Assembly (NCBI GenBank): GCA_964348185.1
Contig: CAYGBW010000083.1
Location: forward strand, 1-31,315
Reading direction: 5' to 3'
Length of the DNA stretch: 31,315 bases
Source: CAYGBW01 sp964348185
GTDB lineage: Bacteria; Desulfobacterota; BSN033; WVXP01
The notes beneath the pieces are model-generated. The model saw only the letters and a program-made list of their open reading frames with translations, ran no database searches and had not been told where the DNA came from. Position 1 is the stretch's first letter. Every line of letters starts with the position of its first letter. A program made the position numbers and the translations under genes. Positions 6,893 through 14,381 of this stretch are shown here, one piece after another.

Positions 6893-9409
6893 ATGGAATA
6901 CGCCAAGACAATGCCATGTCGATGGGGACAGATGATCGAGGAACGCAGAGAAGTCGAGAAGAAAGGTTTTGCCCAGGTGGCGGTTGGCCTCCCCATCTGG
7001 AGGACGTTTACCTATCGCGTCCCCAGGGAGTTCGAAGACCAGATTGGGGTCGGGAAAAGGGTCTTAATCCCCTTCCGAAGACGGAAGGTCACTGGATACG
7101 TTCTCGCCTTTCCATCACCGGTCCCCCATGACATCGATCCAGAGAGGATAAAGGAGGTCATCGATGTGCTGGATGAGATCGCCCTTTTTGATGAGTCCAT
7201 GCTCCGGTTTTTCAGGTGGATCGCCAATTACTACGTCCATCCTCTCGGCGAGGTCATCAAAACCGGCTTGCCTCCGGGTCTGACCGTTGAAACCTCTCGG
7301 ATCCTGAAGATCACACCTCGAGGCGAGACCCGGCTGTGGGACTTCCCCTCCGGGTGTGTGGAGCGCCGTCTTCTCCAGATTCTTGTTCAAGAAGGGGAAA
7401 CCAGCGTTGATGTCCTCTCTCGACGTCTGAAAATCGAGAATCTTCACGCCCGAATCTTCTCCTTGAAGAAGAACGGCCTTCTCGACGAGGAACTTCGGCT
7501 AAGAAAAGGGCGAATCAAAGGGAAGGTCGAGACGTTTATCGTCTTTCACGGAGAGGAGGGCCTGGAGGGAAAACCCCGGCTAACCCCCAAGGAGTCTGAA
7601 ATCCTGAGATTCATCCAAACAAGAGGCCGGGTGCCTCGTAAGGATGTTCAGGCAGAATTCTCTGGAGGCTCCTTCTATCTCAGGCGTCTGGTCAAAAAGG
7701 GACTTGTTACCCTCGACTTTGAGGAGGTATATCGCGATCCCTTCGAAGGTGAGAGTTTCGGCTCTGACAGGGAACGCGTTCTCACCCGTGATCAAGAAGA
7801 AGCCTTGTCTGAAATCGAACGGTCGATCGCCACCGGCGGGTATTGTCCCTTCCTCCTTCACGGAGTCACGGGTAGTGGCAAGACAGAGGTGTACCTCAGG
7901 GCGATCCAGGGAGTGATCGAGCAGGGAAGGGAGGCCATTGTCCTGGTACCCGAGATTTCACTGACCCCCCAGTTGATCTCCCGGTTCAAGCGACGCTTCA
8001 GAAGAGGCATTGCCGTGCTTCACAGCGGGCTCTCTCATGGCGAACGATACGACCAGTGGCGCCAGATTCTGAAAGGGGAGGTTTCCATTGCAATCGGTGT
8101 CCGCTCGGCAATCTTTGCTCCCTTCAAACGGCTTGGCATCATCATTGTAGACGAGGAGCATGAGACGAGTTTCAAACAGGAAGAAAAGCTCAAGTACAAT
8201 GCAAGAGACCTCGCTATCATGAGGGCTAAACTGCAGGGCGCCCTTCTGATCTTGGGTTCTGCAACCCCATCGGTGGAATCCTTTTTCAATGCCCAGATAC
8301 GAAAGTTCCGCGCCTTGAGGCTTCCCGAGAGGGTCGAGTCCAAGCCGCTTCCCACCGTGGAGATCGTGGACATCCGTCTGGAACGGGGTGATTCGAGGTA
8401 TCGGATCTTCTCAGAGAGGCTGAAAGAGGCCCTCCTTCTCAATGTTGAGAGAGGGGAGCAGAGCCTTCTTTTCCTCAACCGGCGGGGGTTTGCCAGTTTC
8501 ATTCTCTGCCGCGATTGCGGATGGACCTTTCAGTGTCCCAATTGCAGCGTAACCCTGACCCACCATGCGGTAGGCCGGGTCCTACAGTGTCATCATTGCG
8601 GATTTACGATCCCCCTGCCTTCACGATGTCCGTGTTGTAAGGGCTACAACCTCCATCCCTTGGGGATCGGGACGCAACGGATTGAGGATGAGATTCTCAG
8701 ACTTGTTCCGTCCGCCCGAGTCGCCCGCATGGATCGGGACACGACCACCCGGAAGGGAGCTTATGGGAAAATCGTGCGCGCCATGGAATCAGGCAAGATC
8801 GATATCCTTATTGGAACACAAATGATCGTGAAGGGACACGACTTCCCCAACATCACTCTCGTGGGAATCATCTGTGCCGACACGGTTCTCAATTTCCCAG
8901 ATTTCAGATCCACCGAGAGAACCTTCCAGCTCCTCACTCAGGCGGCCGGTCGAGCGGGAAGGGGAGACCAGGTGGGCAGGGTCATCATCCAAACCTATCA
9001 CCCCGATCATTACTGCATCCAGAAGGCAAAGGACCACGATTTTCTCGCCTTCTATCAGGAAGAGATCCGACACCGGGAGGAATTGCGATATCCTCCCTTT
9101 TCCCGTCTCGCCAATCTCAGGGTCTCTGGAAACAACAACGACGTGACCCAGGACTTTGCCAGGCGCCTCGGGACCGTCGGCGGACAGATCAGGAGGAAGC
9201 GGAGGATTTACCGGAACCACCTCGAGCTGCTCGGCCCCTGCAGTGCTCCCCTTGCCAGAATAAAGGGCAAGCATCGGTGGCAGTATCTCGTGAAAAGTAA
9301 CCGCACCGAGAGCCTTCACCGGTTCATCGCCGAATTGCTTGAGAGAATGGAAAAGGAAGCCATCGGTGTCCACCTCGAAGTGGATGTCGATCCGATGAAT
9401 CTGATGTAG
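6893..9409 (+). CDS. priA: Replication restart helicase PriA (primosomal protein N')
   Basis: About 838 residues. ATG 6893 follows AAGGTG; GTG 6887 and ATG 6932 (just before 'FAQVAV', where many PriA proteins begin) are alternatives. The N-terminal DNA-binding domain has 'FAQVAVGLPIWRTFTYRVP' and 'YYVHPLGEVIKTGLPPGL'. A winged-helix part follows, then the SF2 helicase core: Walker A GVTGSGKT (about 323-330), DEEH box (about 420), 'LGSATPS', and 'QAAGRAGR' in motif VI. Between the helicase lobes, eight cysteines (about 540-585) in CxxC pairs form the two zinc sites. PriA recognises stalled forks and D-loops and reloads DnaB. The gene stands alone, divergent from the MBL/cNMP gene. Confidence 0.97.
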   Translation: MEYAKTMPCRWGQMIEERREVEKKGFAQVAVGLPIWRTFTYRVPREFEDQIGVGKRVLIPFRRRKVTGYVLAFPSPVPHDIDPERIKEVIDVLDEIALFDESMLRFFRWIANYYVHPLGEVIKTGLPPGLTVETSRILKITPRGETRLWDFPSGCVERRLLQILVQEGETSVDVLSRRLKIENLHARIFSLKKNGLLDEELRLRKGRIKGKVETFIVFHGEEGLEGKPRLTPKESEILRFIQTRGRVPRKDVQAEFSGGSFYLRRLVKKGLVTLDFEEVYRDPFEGESFGSDRERVLTRDQEEALSEIERSIATGGYCPFLLHGVTGSGKTEVYLRAIQGVIEQGREAIVLVPEISLTPQLISRFKRRFRRGIAVLHSGLSHGERYDQWRQILKGEVSIAIGVRSAIFAPFKRLGIIIVDEEHETSFKQEEKLKYNARDLAIMRAKLQGALLILGSATPSVESFFNAQIRKFRALRLPERVESKPLPTVEIVDIRLERGDSRYRIFSERLKEALLLNVERGEQSLLFLNRRGFASFILCRDCGWTFQCPNCSVTLTHHAVGRVLQCHHCGFTIPLPSRCPCCKGYNLHPLGIGTQRIEDEILRLVPSARVARMDRDTTTRKGAYGKIVRAMESGKIDILIGTQMIVKGHDFPNITLVGIICADTVLNFPDFRSTERTFQLLTQAAGRAGRGDQVGRVIIQTYHPDHYCIQKAKDHDFLAFYQEEIRHREELRYPPFSRLANLRVSGNNNDVTQDFARRLGTVGGQIRRKRRIYRNHLELLGPCSAPLARIKGKHRWQYLVKSNRTESLHRFIAELLERMEKEAIGVHLEVDVDPMNLM

Positions 9410-9493
9410 AGGTCCCGTTGTGCCGCTTCTTTTGTCAAATAGAGTCAAATGGTGTAAATCAACGTAAGATGCTGTAAAAATTGAATTTTCTAC

Positions 9494-9522
9494 TTGACTT
9501 GTTCGGGGCTATCTGCTAGAAA
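9494..9522 (+). promoter_or_regulatory. Sigma70-type promoter upstream of the PilZ gene
   Basis: TTGACT (9494-9499), a 17-nt spacer, and TAGAAA (9517-9522). It would give a leader of about 290 nt before the PilZ start at 9822, through the direct repeats and the small ORF at 9582. Confidence 0.5.
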
Positions 9523-9581
9523 AAAGCTGCTCATTGTTTCCCTTTCCCTTCTTGGAAAACACGGGAATAAGGGGAACCTTC

Positions 9582-9779
9582 ATGGGGGGCCCACCCGAAG
9601 AATCCGTACAGCCTGCATTCGGAAGTGTTAATGGCCGAAGAATCCGGACAAAGGGAATCTCTTCCTGGTCCAGTCCATCACCCGTTACGGGCGAGGCTGG
9701 TGGGGACCGGAAAAGGATCGATCACCCATCGGGGAACAACAATGGCGAAGCCGTTGACATCAATACAGATGTGGAGTAA
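9582..9779 (+). CDS. Possible small protein (65 aa) in the PilZ leader
   Basis: ATG 9582 follows AAGGGG with seven bases of spacing, which is better than expected for a chance ORF, and it lies downstream of the promoter at 9494. The product is polar, rich in Gly, Ser, Pro and Arg, with no membrane segment or known motif. The composition is low-complexity and two other short frames overlap it, so it may be a leader peptide or not a gene at all. Confidence 0.25.
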   Translation: MGGPPEESVQPAFGSVNGRRIRTKGISSWSSPSPVTGEAGGDRKRIDHPSGNNNGEAVDINTDVE

Positions 9780-9821
9780 GAATGGGGATCACCTTCAAAC
9801 AGAGAAAGGATAGGAGAGCCT

Positions 9822-10178
9822 GTGGGCAGGTATAAACCCGGGGTTGACCGGAGAAGATGCGATCGCATTTCGGTTGATTATCCACTTTCGTACACGCCAA
9901 AATGCAGCGGTGAGATCTCCGCGGGGATAGCGGTGAACCTCAGCGAAGGCGGCCTTCTGGGTTGCCTTTTTGACCGGATAAGTGTCGGAACGATACTGGA
10001 TCTGGAGATGTTTTACACATTTGGACTCCAGTTTACATCCCTGAACGTTGAAGGGAGAATTATTTGGAAGGACATCTGGGAGACGGCCGAGGCGATTGAA
10101 TACCAGTACGGCATCGAATTCTTGAGAATGGATGGAATGGAAAAGGCCAAGCTTTTTGAGCTCCTTGCCTCCCTGTAG
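9822..10178 (+). CDS. PilZ domain protein
   Basis: The protein has 118 residues and a GTG start preceded by AGGAG at five bases. It is essentially a single PilZ domain. The N-terminal RRRCDR (RxxxR) and 'NLSEGG' ((D/N)xSxxG) are the two cyclic di-GMP-binding motifs; the rest alternates short beta strands ('LDLEMFY', 'VEGRIIW', 'YGIEFL') and ends in a helix. PilZ proteins act as cyclic di-GMP receptors that control motility, polysaccharide or pilus functions. No partner domain is present and no cyclic di-GMP synthase is nearby. It stands alone and converges with the flavoredoxin-like gene. Both binding motifs are intact, so ligand binding is likely. Confidence 0.85.
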   Translation: MGRYKPGVDRRRCDRISVDYPLSYTPKCSGEISAGIAVNLSEGGLLGCLFDRISVGTILDLEMFYTFGLQFTSLNVEGRIIWKDIWETAEAIEYQYGIEFLRMDGMEKAKLFELLASL

Positions 10179-10216
10179 TCCGGCCGATTGTCATCCTTCC
10201 AAAGGATCTTCCACTA

Positions 10217-10241
10217 CTCATCAGAAATCAATCATGATGAG
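10217..10241. terminator. Hairpin between convergent genes
   Basis: CTCATCA (10217-10223) pairs with TGATGAG (10235-10241) around an 11-nt loop, between the stop codons of the PilZ and flavin reductase-like genes. There is no T-run, so bidirectional termination is only a possibility. Confidence 0.25.
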
Positions 10242-10255
10242 AGAGAAGCCTGATC

Positions 10256-10831
10256 CTACTTGCCGGAACTGCCCTTGGTGAATCCATGGGTGCCGATGAG
10301 TTCTCCGAGATTCCAGTACTCCCCGGCACCCGGACAGTATGCGAAGGGGCGGACTTTCTGAATACTGACCGATTCACCCTGCCCGAGGACCTTTTCGTCC
10401 ACATGGAGAGCCACGATTTCTCCGATAAAGAGATCGTGACTTCCGAGATTGAGAATCTGTCTCACCGCGCACTCCAGGTTGACCGGGCACTCTTGAATGA
10501 GGGGAGCATCGAGTTTCTCGGCTGGAACCGCAGTGAGGCCCGTGGCTTCGAACTTGTCAACGTTTCTCCCCGAAGTAACACCGCAGAAATCGGTTGCTTT
10601 CAGCAGCTCTTCAGAAGGAACATTGACAACAAACTGCCTCGATGCTTTGATGATTCCATGGGAAAATCGGGAGGGGCGGATCCCAATTCCGATCATAGGT
10701 GGCTCTGAATTGACAACGCCGACCCATGCCAGGGTGATGATGTTGGCTCTGCCTGCGCGGTCCTGACAGGTGACCATGACTGGAGGAGTGGGAAATAGGG
10801 TCGTCGTCGGTTTAAGTTCCCTTTTTGCCAT
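10256..10831 (-). CDS. Flavin reductase-like domain protein (flavoredoxin-type)
   Basis: The protein has 191 residues and starts at ATG 10831, with GGAGGG upstream. The whole chain matches the flavin reductase-like split-barrel fold: 'PTPPVMVTCQD' at the start, 'NIITLAWVGVVNSEPPMIGIGIRPSR' in the FMN-binding core, 'FVVNVPSEELLKATDFCG' and 'NLECAVRQI'. Flavoredoxins of sulfate reducers belong to this family, bind FMN and pass electrons in the cytoplasm; others are NAD(P)H:flavin reductases. The cysteine in 'DFCGVTSGR' is common in flavoredoxins. No partner oxygenase is nearby, which fits an electron carrier in an anaerobe better than a two-component monooxygenase. Confidence 0.85.
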   Translation of the reverse strand: MAKRELKPTTTLFPTPPVMVTCQDRAGRANIITLAWVGVVNSEPPMIGIGIRPSRFSHGIIKASRQFVVNVPSEELLKATDFCGVTSGRNVDKFEATGLTAVPAEKLDAPLIQECPVNLECAVRQILNLGSHDLFIGEIVALHVDEKVLGQGESVSIQKVRPFAYCPGAGEYWNLGELIGTHGFTKGSSGK

Positions 10832-11039
10832 GTCTCGGTATTCCCTCCGGGTTATGGGTGGCTCTGAGAGCCAGGCTTACGCCTGTTTCCAGAGTACTTC
10901 TTTCCCCTCTGGCCCGTCAAGTCCTTTGGGGATACCTGTCATTCTTCTGTTTATCAGGATGTCAGCCTTTCACAATCATCGTGAAAGACCTCCGATCCAC
11001 GCCAGTCGCAAATTTTTTTGTTCAATATTCATTTTTTTG

Positions 11040-11068
11040 TTGAATTAAAGGCAATCTGCTGGTATAGG
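11040..11068 (+). promoter_or_regulatory. Promoter of the HU gene
   Basis: TTGAAT (11040-11045), a 17-nt spacer ending in TGG, and TATAGG (11063-11068), preceded by an AT-rich tract with T-runs that could act as an UP element. It would give a leader of roughly 35 nt before the ATG at 11111. Confidence 0.5.
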
Positions 11069-11110
11069 AATTAATAAATCCCATATTACCCAGACAAAGG
11101 AGGGGCAAAT

Positions 11111-11383
11111 ATGACGAAAGAGCAACTGATTGCAGCAGTGGCCAAAGAGGCCAAAGTCACGAAGGTTGCAGCTGCCAAGGCCATCGACTCCATCACCGAC
11201 AACATCACCAAGGAGTTGAAAAAAGGTGGCCGAATCTCTCTTACCGGATTCGGCACGTTCACCGTGGCTAAACGGAAAGCGAGGACGGGAAGAAATCCAA
11301 GGACCGGTGAAACCATCAGAATCCCAGCAACCAAAACAGCAAAATTCAAGCCCGGCAGCGCGCTGAAGCAAGCGGTCAAATAG
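11111..11383 (+). CDS. hup: DNA-binding protein HU
   Basis: The protein has 90 residues, the standard HU length. ATG 11111 follows AAGGAGGGG. The sequence begins 'MTKEQLIAAVAKEAKVTK', then 'AKAIDSITDNITKELKKGGRISLTGFGTF', and carries the DNA-embracing arm with the signature 'RKARTGRNPRTGETIRIPA' followed by 'PGSALKQAVK'. HU is a homo- or heterodimeric nucleoid protein that bends DNA. IHF subunits are the alternative, but the 'RTGRNPRTGE' arm fits HU. It has its own promoter and a strong hairpin just after the stop, so it is probably monocistronic. Confidence 0.96.
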   Translation: MTKEQLIAAVAKEAKVTKVAAAKAIDSITDNITKELKKGGRISLTGFGTFTVAKRKARTGRNPRTGETIRIPATKTAKFKPGSALKQAVK

Positions 11384-11406
11384 GATTTGACCCCTGAGGT
11401 CCTCTT

Positions 11407-11441
11407 CTCTTCGGGGCCGGCACAAAGTCGGCCTCGAAGAG
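11407..11441 (+). terminator. 13-bp hairpin downstream of HU
   Basis: The arms 11407-11419 and 11429-11441 pair over 13 bp with a single G-U wobble and a nine-nt loop, beginning 23 nt after the HU stop. No U-run follows, so it may act as a 3' stabiliser of the HU message more than as an intrinsic terminator. Confidence 0.5.
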
Positions 11442-11657
11442 ATGCAACGAAATCGATCATTGAGGATCGTCCTTATCTCCAGGCCTTTCTGGAATTCCGG
11501 CTTTTGTCCTTCAATGCACGAGGAGCCCTGGTAAGGGAGAGTCTCACCATGGAGTGCCTCCTCAAGAAAGGCTGAAGAGGGCCTTTGTCTCGACCCCTGG
11601 TGTGGACGACGGGTTATTTTTGCCCCCCCTGATCTCTCTCATTCCTCTTCCGTGAGG

Positions 11658-11684
11658 GTGGGTCTTCTCGGACCCACACGCTTT
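11658..11684 (+). terminator. Probable intrinsic terminator
   Basis: GTGGGTC (11658-11664) pairs with GACCCAC (11671-11677) around a six-nt loop, followed after ACG by CTTTT. It lies between HU and the RsmB-like gene and would separate the two units. Confidence 0.45.
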
Positions 11685-11759
11685 TCACCGTTTCATCAGG
11701 CCTCAAGGGCTATGGCAAGCCTTCGGGGGAATCCCTTTTGAGATAGTCTAGGGGTCTCC

Positions 11760-12704
11760 TTGGACAAACTTCAGGCGCGCATGGAACTCTCAAAACGAAG
11801 GCCCTTTAAGGAGTACGAAACATTCGTCCCAGAGATCGGTGCCTTCTATGACACCCTGCGTAGACCCCTGCGTCGGTGTCTGCGTGTCAATACCCTGAGA
11901 ATCACTCCTCTCGAATTGACGGCGATACTGCGGGCTCAGGGATATCGGGTAAGACCAACCCCTTTCGCCGATTATCTTCTCGAACACGACGGCCTTGAGA
12001 ACCCGGGGTCTAGTTTGGAAGCGACTCTCGGGTATTTCCTTTCTCAAGCCCTTACCTCGGCCCTCGCGGTCATGGCCCTTGGCCCAAGACCGGATGAGTT
12101 TGTCTTTGATCTCTGCGCCGCACCGGGTTGCAAGACCACTCACATGGCTCAACTCATGAAGAACCGCGGATTGATTATTGCCAATGACAGCAGAGAAAAG
12201 CGGCTTCGGGCGTTGGAATACAACATGAAGAGACTAGGAACGACCAATGTCGTCACGACCTCATACAGGGGACAGAATTTCCCGCTTCGCTGGCGATTCG
12301 ACCGGGTGCTGGCCGATGTCCCGTGTAGCAGTGAGGGCACGGCGCGATTTTCCTCATCTCCGGTTTGTTCGATGAGGAGACAGGGACAAAGCTTCCTCGT
12401 CAAAATCCAGCGCGACCTGATCGTCCGTGCATTCGATCTCCTCAGAGATCAAGGGGTTCTTCTGTACTCTACCTGTACCTATAACCCGGATGAAAATGAA
12501 GGAGTGGTTCAGTACCTTCTCGAGAATCGACCGGCTGAGATCCTGCCTATCGACCTCTCAGCTCCACACGCCCCCGGATTACTCCAATGGAAGGATAGAA
12601 GCTATGATCGACAGATGGAGCGGTGCTGGCGAATCTACCCTCACCAGCTCAACTCTGTGGGATTCTTTCTTGCCAGAATTGGTCGAGGATCCCCTCAGAA
12701 GTGA
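11760..12704 (+). CDS. RsmB/NOP-family RNA (cytosine-C5) methyltransferase
   Basis: The protein has 314 residues. TTG 11760 is preceded by AGGGG at five bases; ATG 11781 is the alternative. A short N-terminal RNA-binding part ('CLRVNTLRITP') is followed by a class I methyltransferase: SAM loop 'DLCAAPGCKTTHMA' (about 117-130), 'ANDSREKRL', and the two signature cysteines, Cys189 in PCSSEG and Cys239 in STCTY, used for covalent catalysis and product release in 5-methylcytosine RNA methylases. The chain ends at 'VGFFLARI', the normal end of this catalytic domain, and lacks an NusB-like N-terminus and a PUA domain. The PUA-like part is encoded by the overlapping next gene. The target (rRNA or tRNA) is unknown. 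Confidence 0.9.
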   Translation: MDKLQARMELSKRRPFKEYETFVPEIGAFYDTLRRPLRRCLRVNTLRITPLELTAILRAQGYRVRPTPFADYLLEHDGLENPGSSLEATLGYFLSQALTSALAVMALGPRPDEFVFDLCAAPGCKTTHMAQLMKNRGLIIANDSREKRLRALEYNMKRLGTTNVVTTSYRGQNFPLRWRFDRVLADVPCSSEGTARFSSSPVCSMRRQGQSFLVKIQRDLIVRAFDLLRDQGVLLYSTCTYNPDENEGVVQYLLENRPAEILPIDLSAPHAPGLLQWKDRSYDRQMERCWRIYPHQLNSVGFFLARIGRGSPQK

Positions 12705-13119
12705 ACTCTTGGGTTACTTCGAGAACCGTTTCGGGATCGGGGTGGGTGTGTTTGACGGTTTCATCCTGTTGGAACGTCCTCAGGCTTATTGGCTTCTCAC
12801 GTCTTCCCCACACCTCCGAAAGCTCGGGCATCTCCGGATCCAAACGGCAGGGATTCCGGCACTCCGCAAGACGAAGCAGCACCTCAAGCCCACCACGGCA
12901 GCCATACAGGTATTTGGACACAAGGCGACCAAGAATACGGTGAATCTTGACAGGCAACAACTCGCCCAGTTGCTCGAACACCATGAAATATCCCCACCCC
13001 TATCGATTTCTCCCGGGTATGTCATCCTTGCCCATTACCGGCACATCCTCGGTTGTGGCCTCCACACGGGGAGGAGGCTCCTGAGTCAGATCCCTCGGAG
13101 CTATGCTCCTCGTCAGTGA
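12604..13119 (+). CDS. COG3270-type PUA-like protein, overlapping partner of the RsmB-like methyltransferase
   Basis: The protein has 171 residues. ATG 12604 has AAGGA about eight bases upstream and lies inside the methyltransferase gene in another frame (101-nt overlap); TTG 12679 is an alternative. The C-terminal part matches NOL1/NOP2/Fmu-associated domains: 'LLGYFENRFGI', 'IQTAGIPAL', 'KTKQHLKPTT', and a PUA-like end 'PGYVILAHYRHILGCGLHTGRRLLSQIPR'. In RsmF-like enzymes this domain follows the methyltransferase on one chain and helps bind RNA. Here it is a separate frame, so it is either a translationally coupled partner or the downstream half of a frameshifted gene. The coupled-gene reading is favoured because the first protein ends where the catalytic domain normally ends. 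Confidence 0.7.
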   Translation: MIDRWSGAGESTLTSSTLWDSFLPELVEDPLRSELLGYFENRFGIGVGVFDGFILLERPQAYWLLTSSPHLRKLGHLRIQTAGIPALRKTKQHLKPTTAAIQVFGHKATKNTVNLDRQQLAQLLEHHEISPPLSISPGYVILAHYRHILGCGLHTGRRLLSQIPRSYAPRQ

Positions 13120-13288
13120 AAGTCGACTCCTCCCAAAAAAAACTAGTCCCCCTCTCTGTGGATATCTTTGTTGAAATCCTGTGGAATAAGCGTCCAATCA
13201 TTTGACCTCAAATTCCAATTTTTTTTCCACAAATCTACTATATGTTGTAGCCCTTGCAATTTTGGATACATTATATTGTATTTTTTCC

Positions 13289-13317
13289 TTGACACACCTC
13301 TCACGGTCGTCTAGTAT
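13289..13317 (+). promoter_or_regulatory. Promoter of the CheY-like gene
   Basis: A perfect TTGACA (13289-13294), a 17-nt spacer, and TAGTAT (13312-13317), preceded by about 80 bp of AT-rich sequence. It would give a leader of roughly 30 nt ending in the ribosome site AGGAGGAG before ATG 13353. Confidence 0.65.
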
Positions 13318-13352
13318 AAGAGGAGAAACGGGGGGCTGTTAGGAGGAGAACC

Positions 13353-13739
13353 ATGGAAGAAGAGAGCATCCTCGTTGTCGAAGACGAGGATCATTTCTCC
13401 CAATTACTCAGGGATTTGCTTGAGTTTAAAGGATATCAGAACATCCAGATTGCCAACAATGGTCATGAAGCCGTTGAAAAATATAAGGAAAGCAGGCCTA
13501 CTATTGTCTTTATGGATCTCGAAATGCCTGTCATGAATGGGTATGACTCAAGCAGGGAAATCAAAGAATTCGATCCAGGTGCCCATATTGTCCTGATCAC
13601 TGCCAATCCCCAGAACCCGTTCGCTCAAAAGACCCTTGAGGAAGGCTACGCCACCCAGGTCCTTTACAAGCCCTTCAGATTCGATGAATTTCTCGAAATC
13701 ATCGAGAAATCCCATGCTCCGGTCTCTCCTCTTCACTAG
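13353..13739 (+). CDS. CheY-like single-domain response regulator
   Basis: The protein has 128 residues, a lone receiver domain. ATG 13353 follows an excellent AGGAGGAG. The acidic pair (Glu10-Asp11 in 'VVEDED'), phosphoacceptor Asp55 ('FMDLEMPVMNG'), Thr83 ('LITAN') and Lys106 ('YKPF') are all present, so it should be phosphorylated. There is no output domain; it would act by binding a partner or as a phosphorelay intermediate. It is followed after about 100 bp by the small HTH protein and lies opposite the Hpt/regulator/kinase set at 14044-16176, which could be its partners. Confidence 0.92.
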   Translation: MEEESILVVEDEDHFSQLLRDLLEFKGYQNIQIANNGHEAVEKYKESRPTIVFMDLEMPVMNGYDSSREIKEFDPGAHIVLITANPQNPFAQKTLEEGYATQVLYKPFRFDEFLEIIEKSHAPVSPLH

Positions 13740-13837
13740 AATCTGAAATTTCTGCGGTTTTCGCCCTAAAGGTTGAGAAACACCCAGCCGATATAGTTTA
13801 TAGGACATGTGGGCAAAGCCCCGGGCGAGGAGAAACC

Positions 13838-14014
13838 ATGGAACGGAAAATTATGACTGTAGAAGACGCGGCAAGTTACTTGCAGATCAGCAAGAGATCG
13901 GTTTACAAACTCATCAAGGAAGGAAAACTGCCTGCCACACGGATTCTGAACAAGTATCGTTTGGACCGAGATACCATCCACTCCCTGGTCAGGGGGAATG
14001 GTAATCGAAAATAG
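13838..14014 (+). CDS. Small excisionase/MerR-type helix-turn-helix protein
   Basis: The protein has 58 residues. ATG 13838 is preceded by GAGGAG. The chain is a single winged-HTH of the 'helix-turn-helix domain, excisionase family' kind: 'MTVEDAASYLQISKRSVYKLI' (recognition helix in 'KRSVYKLIKEG'), then 'KLPATRILNKYRLDRDTIHSLV' as the wing. Such proteins are excisionases in phages and integrative elements, but stand-alone ones also serve as small regulators. No integrase, att site or phage gene was seen nearby, so a local regulatory role, perhaps for the signalling genes around it, is the likelier reading. Confidence 0.85.
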   Translation: MERKIMTVEDAASYLQISKRSVYKLIKEGKLPATRILNKYRLDRDTIHSLVRGNGNRK

Positions 14015-14043
14015 GCCGTCACCAACATCTTCTGATCCTCATC

Positions 14044-14367
14044 CTACAAGCTCTTGGCAATCTGCTCGTACATCTCCTCCAATCGATGAAAGAGGGTTTC
14101 AACCTCCTCCCAGGGGGTGTGGTCTTCTAGATATTGGATCGTCTCTCCCAACTCGGAAATGTGAGGGAGCCCGTAGGATCCGCCGCTTCCCTTTAACCGA
14201 TGCCCCAGTTCTCGGATTCCATCTAGGTCTCTCCGGGCCAAGAGAGACTTGAAAGCATCAGATTCTTCCTTCAGATAGTCAAGGTATAGAGATCTGAGCT
14301 CAAGAACCTCCGACCGATCAAAGGGCTCATTGGAAAACCCTTCACCACGAGTCGAATCCCTTGCCAT
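14044..14367 (-). CDS. Hpt domain protein (histidine phosphotransfer)
   Basis: The protein has 107 residues. ATG 14367 follows AAGGAAGGGAG. A helical bundle with the Hpt signature 'GHRLKGSGGSYGL', whose His56 would carry the phosphate, is flanked by helices ('LELRSLYLDYLKEESDAF', 'ETLFHRLEEMYEQI'). It is the last gene of the minus-strand unit kinase-regulator-Hpt and would shuttle phosphate between receivers: that of the kinase at 14827-16176, the regulator at 14382-14777 and possibly the CheY-like protein at 13353. It converges with the HTH gene, with 29 bp between stop codons. Confidence 0.9.
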   Translation of the reverse strand: MARDSTRGEGFSNEPFDRSEVLELRSLYLDYLKEESDAFKSLLARRDLDGIRELGHRLKGSGGSYGLPHISELGETIQYLEDHTPWEEVETLFHRLEEMYEQIAKSL

Positions 14368-14381
14368 TGTCTCCCTTCCTT

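Larger units (their letters stand above)
9410..9821 (+). other. Leader region before the PilZ gene
   Basis: These 412 bp hold a promoter (9494-9522), a short inverted repeat (about 9536-9548 with 9563-9577), a 16-nt direct repeat with one mismatch (9595-9610 and 9635-9650, exactly 40 nt apart), a small CCCGT/ACGGG hairpin near 9680, and short ORFs, of which the one at 9582 has a good ribosome site. I looked for a cyclic di-GMP riboswitch core and did not find it. The function is unknown. Confidence 0.4.
11384..11759 (+). other. 376-bp gap after HU with two hairpins
   Basis: No convincing gene was seen; a 62-codon frame at 11387-11575 has no ribosome site or recognisable motif. The gap holds the HU 3' hairpin (11407-11441) and a second hairpin followed by a short T-run (11658-11684). 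The remainder shows nothing I can name. Confidence 0.5.

Noticed and set aside
9523..9821. Cyclic di-GMP (GEMM) riboswitch in the PilZ leader
   Set aside because: The conserved CACGCAnAGGGCAAACC and GACGCAAAGCC cores are absent; only a loose CACGGGAATAAGG resemblance is seen.
13838..14014. Prophage or integrative element remnant
   Set aside because: No integrase, phage gene or flanking direct repeat was seen; only the small HTH is present.
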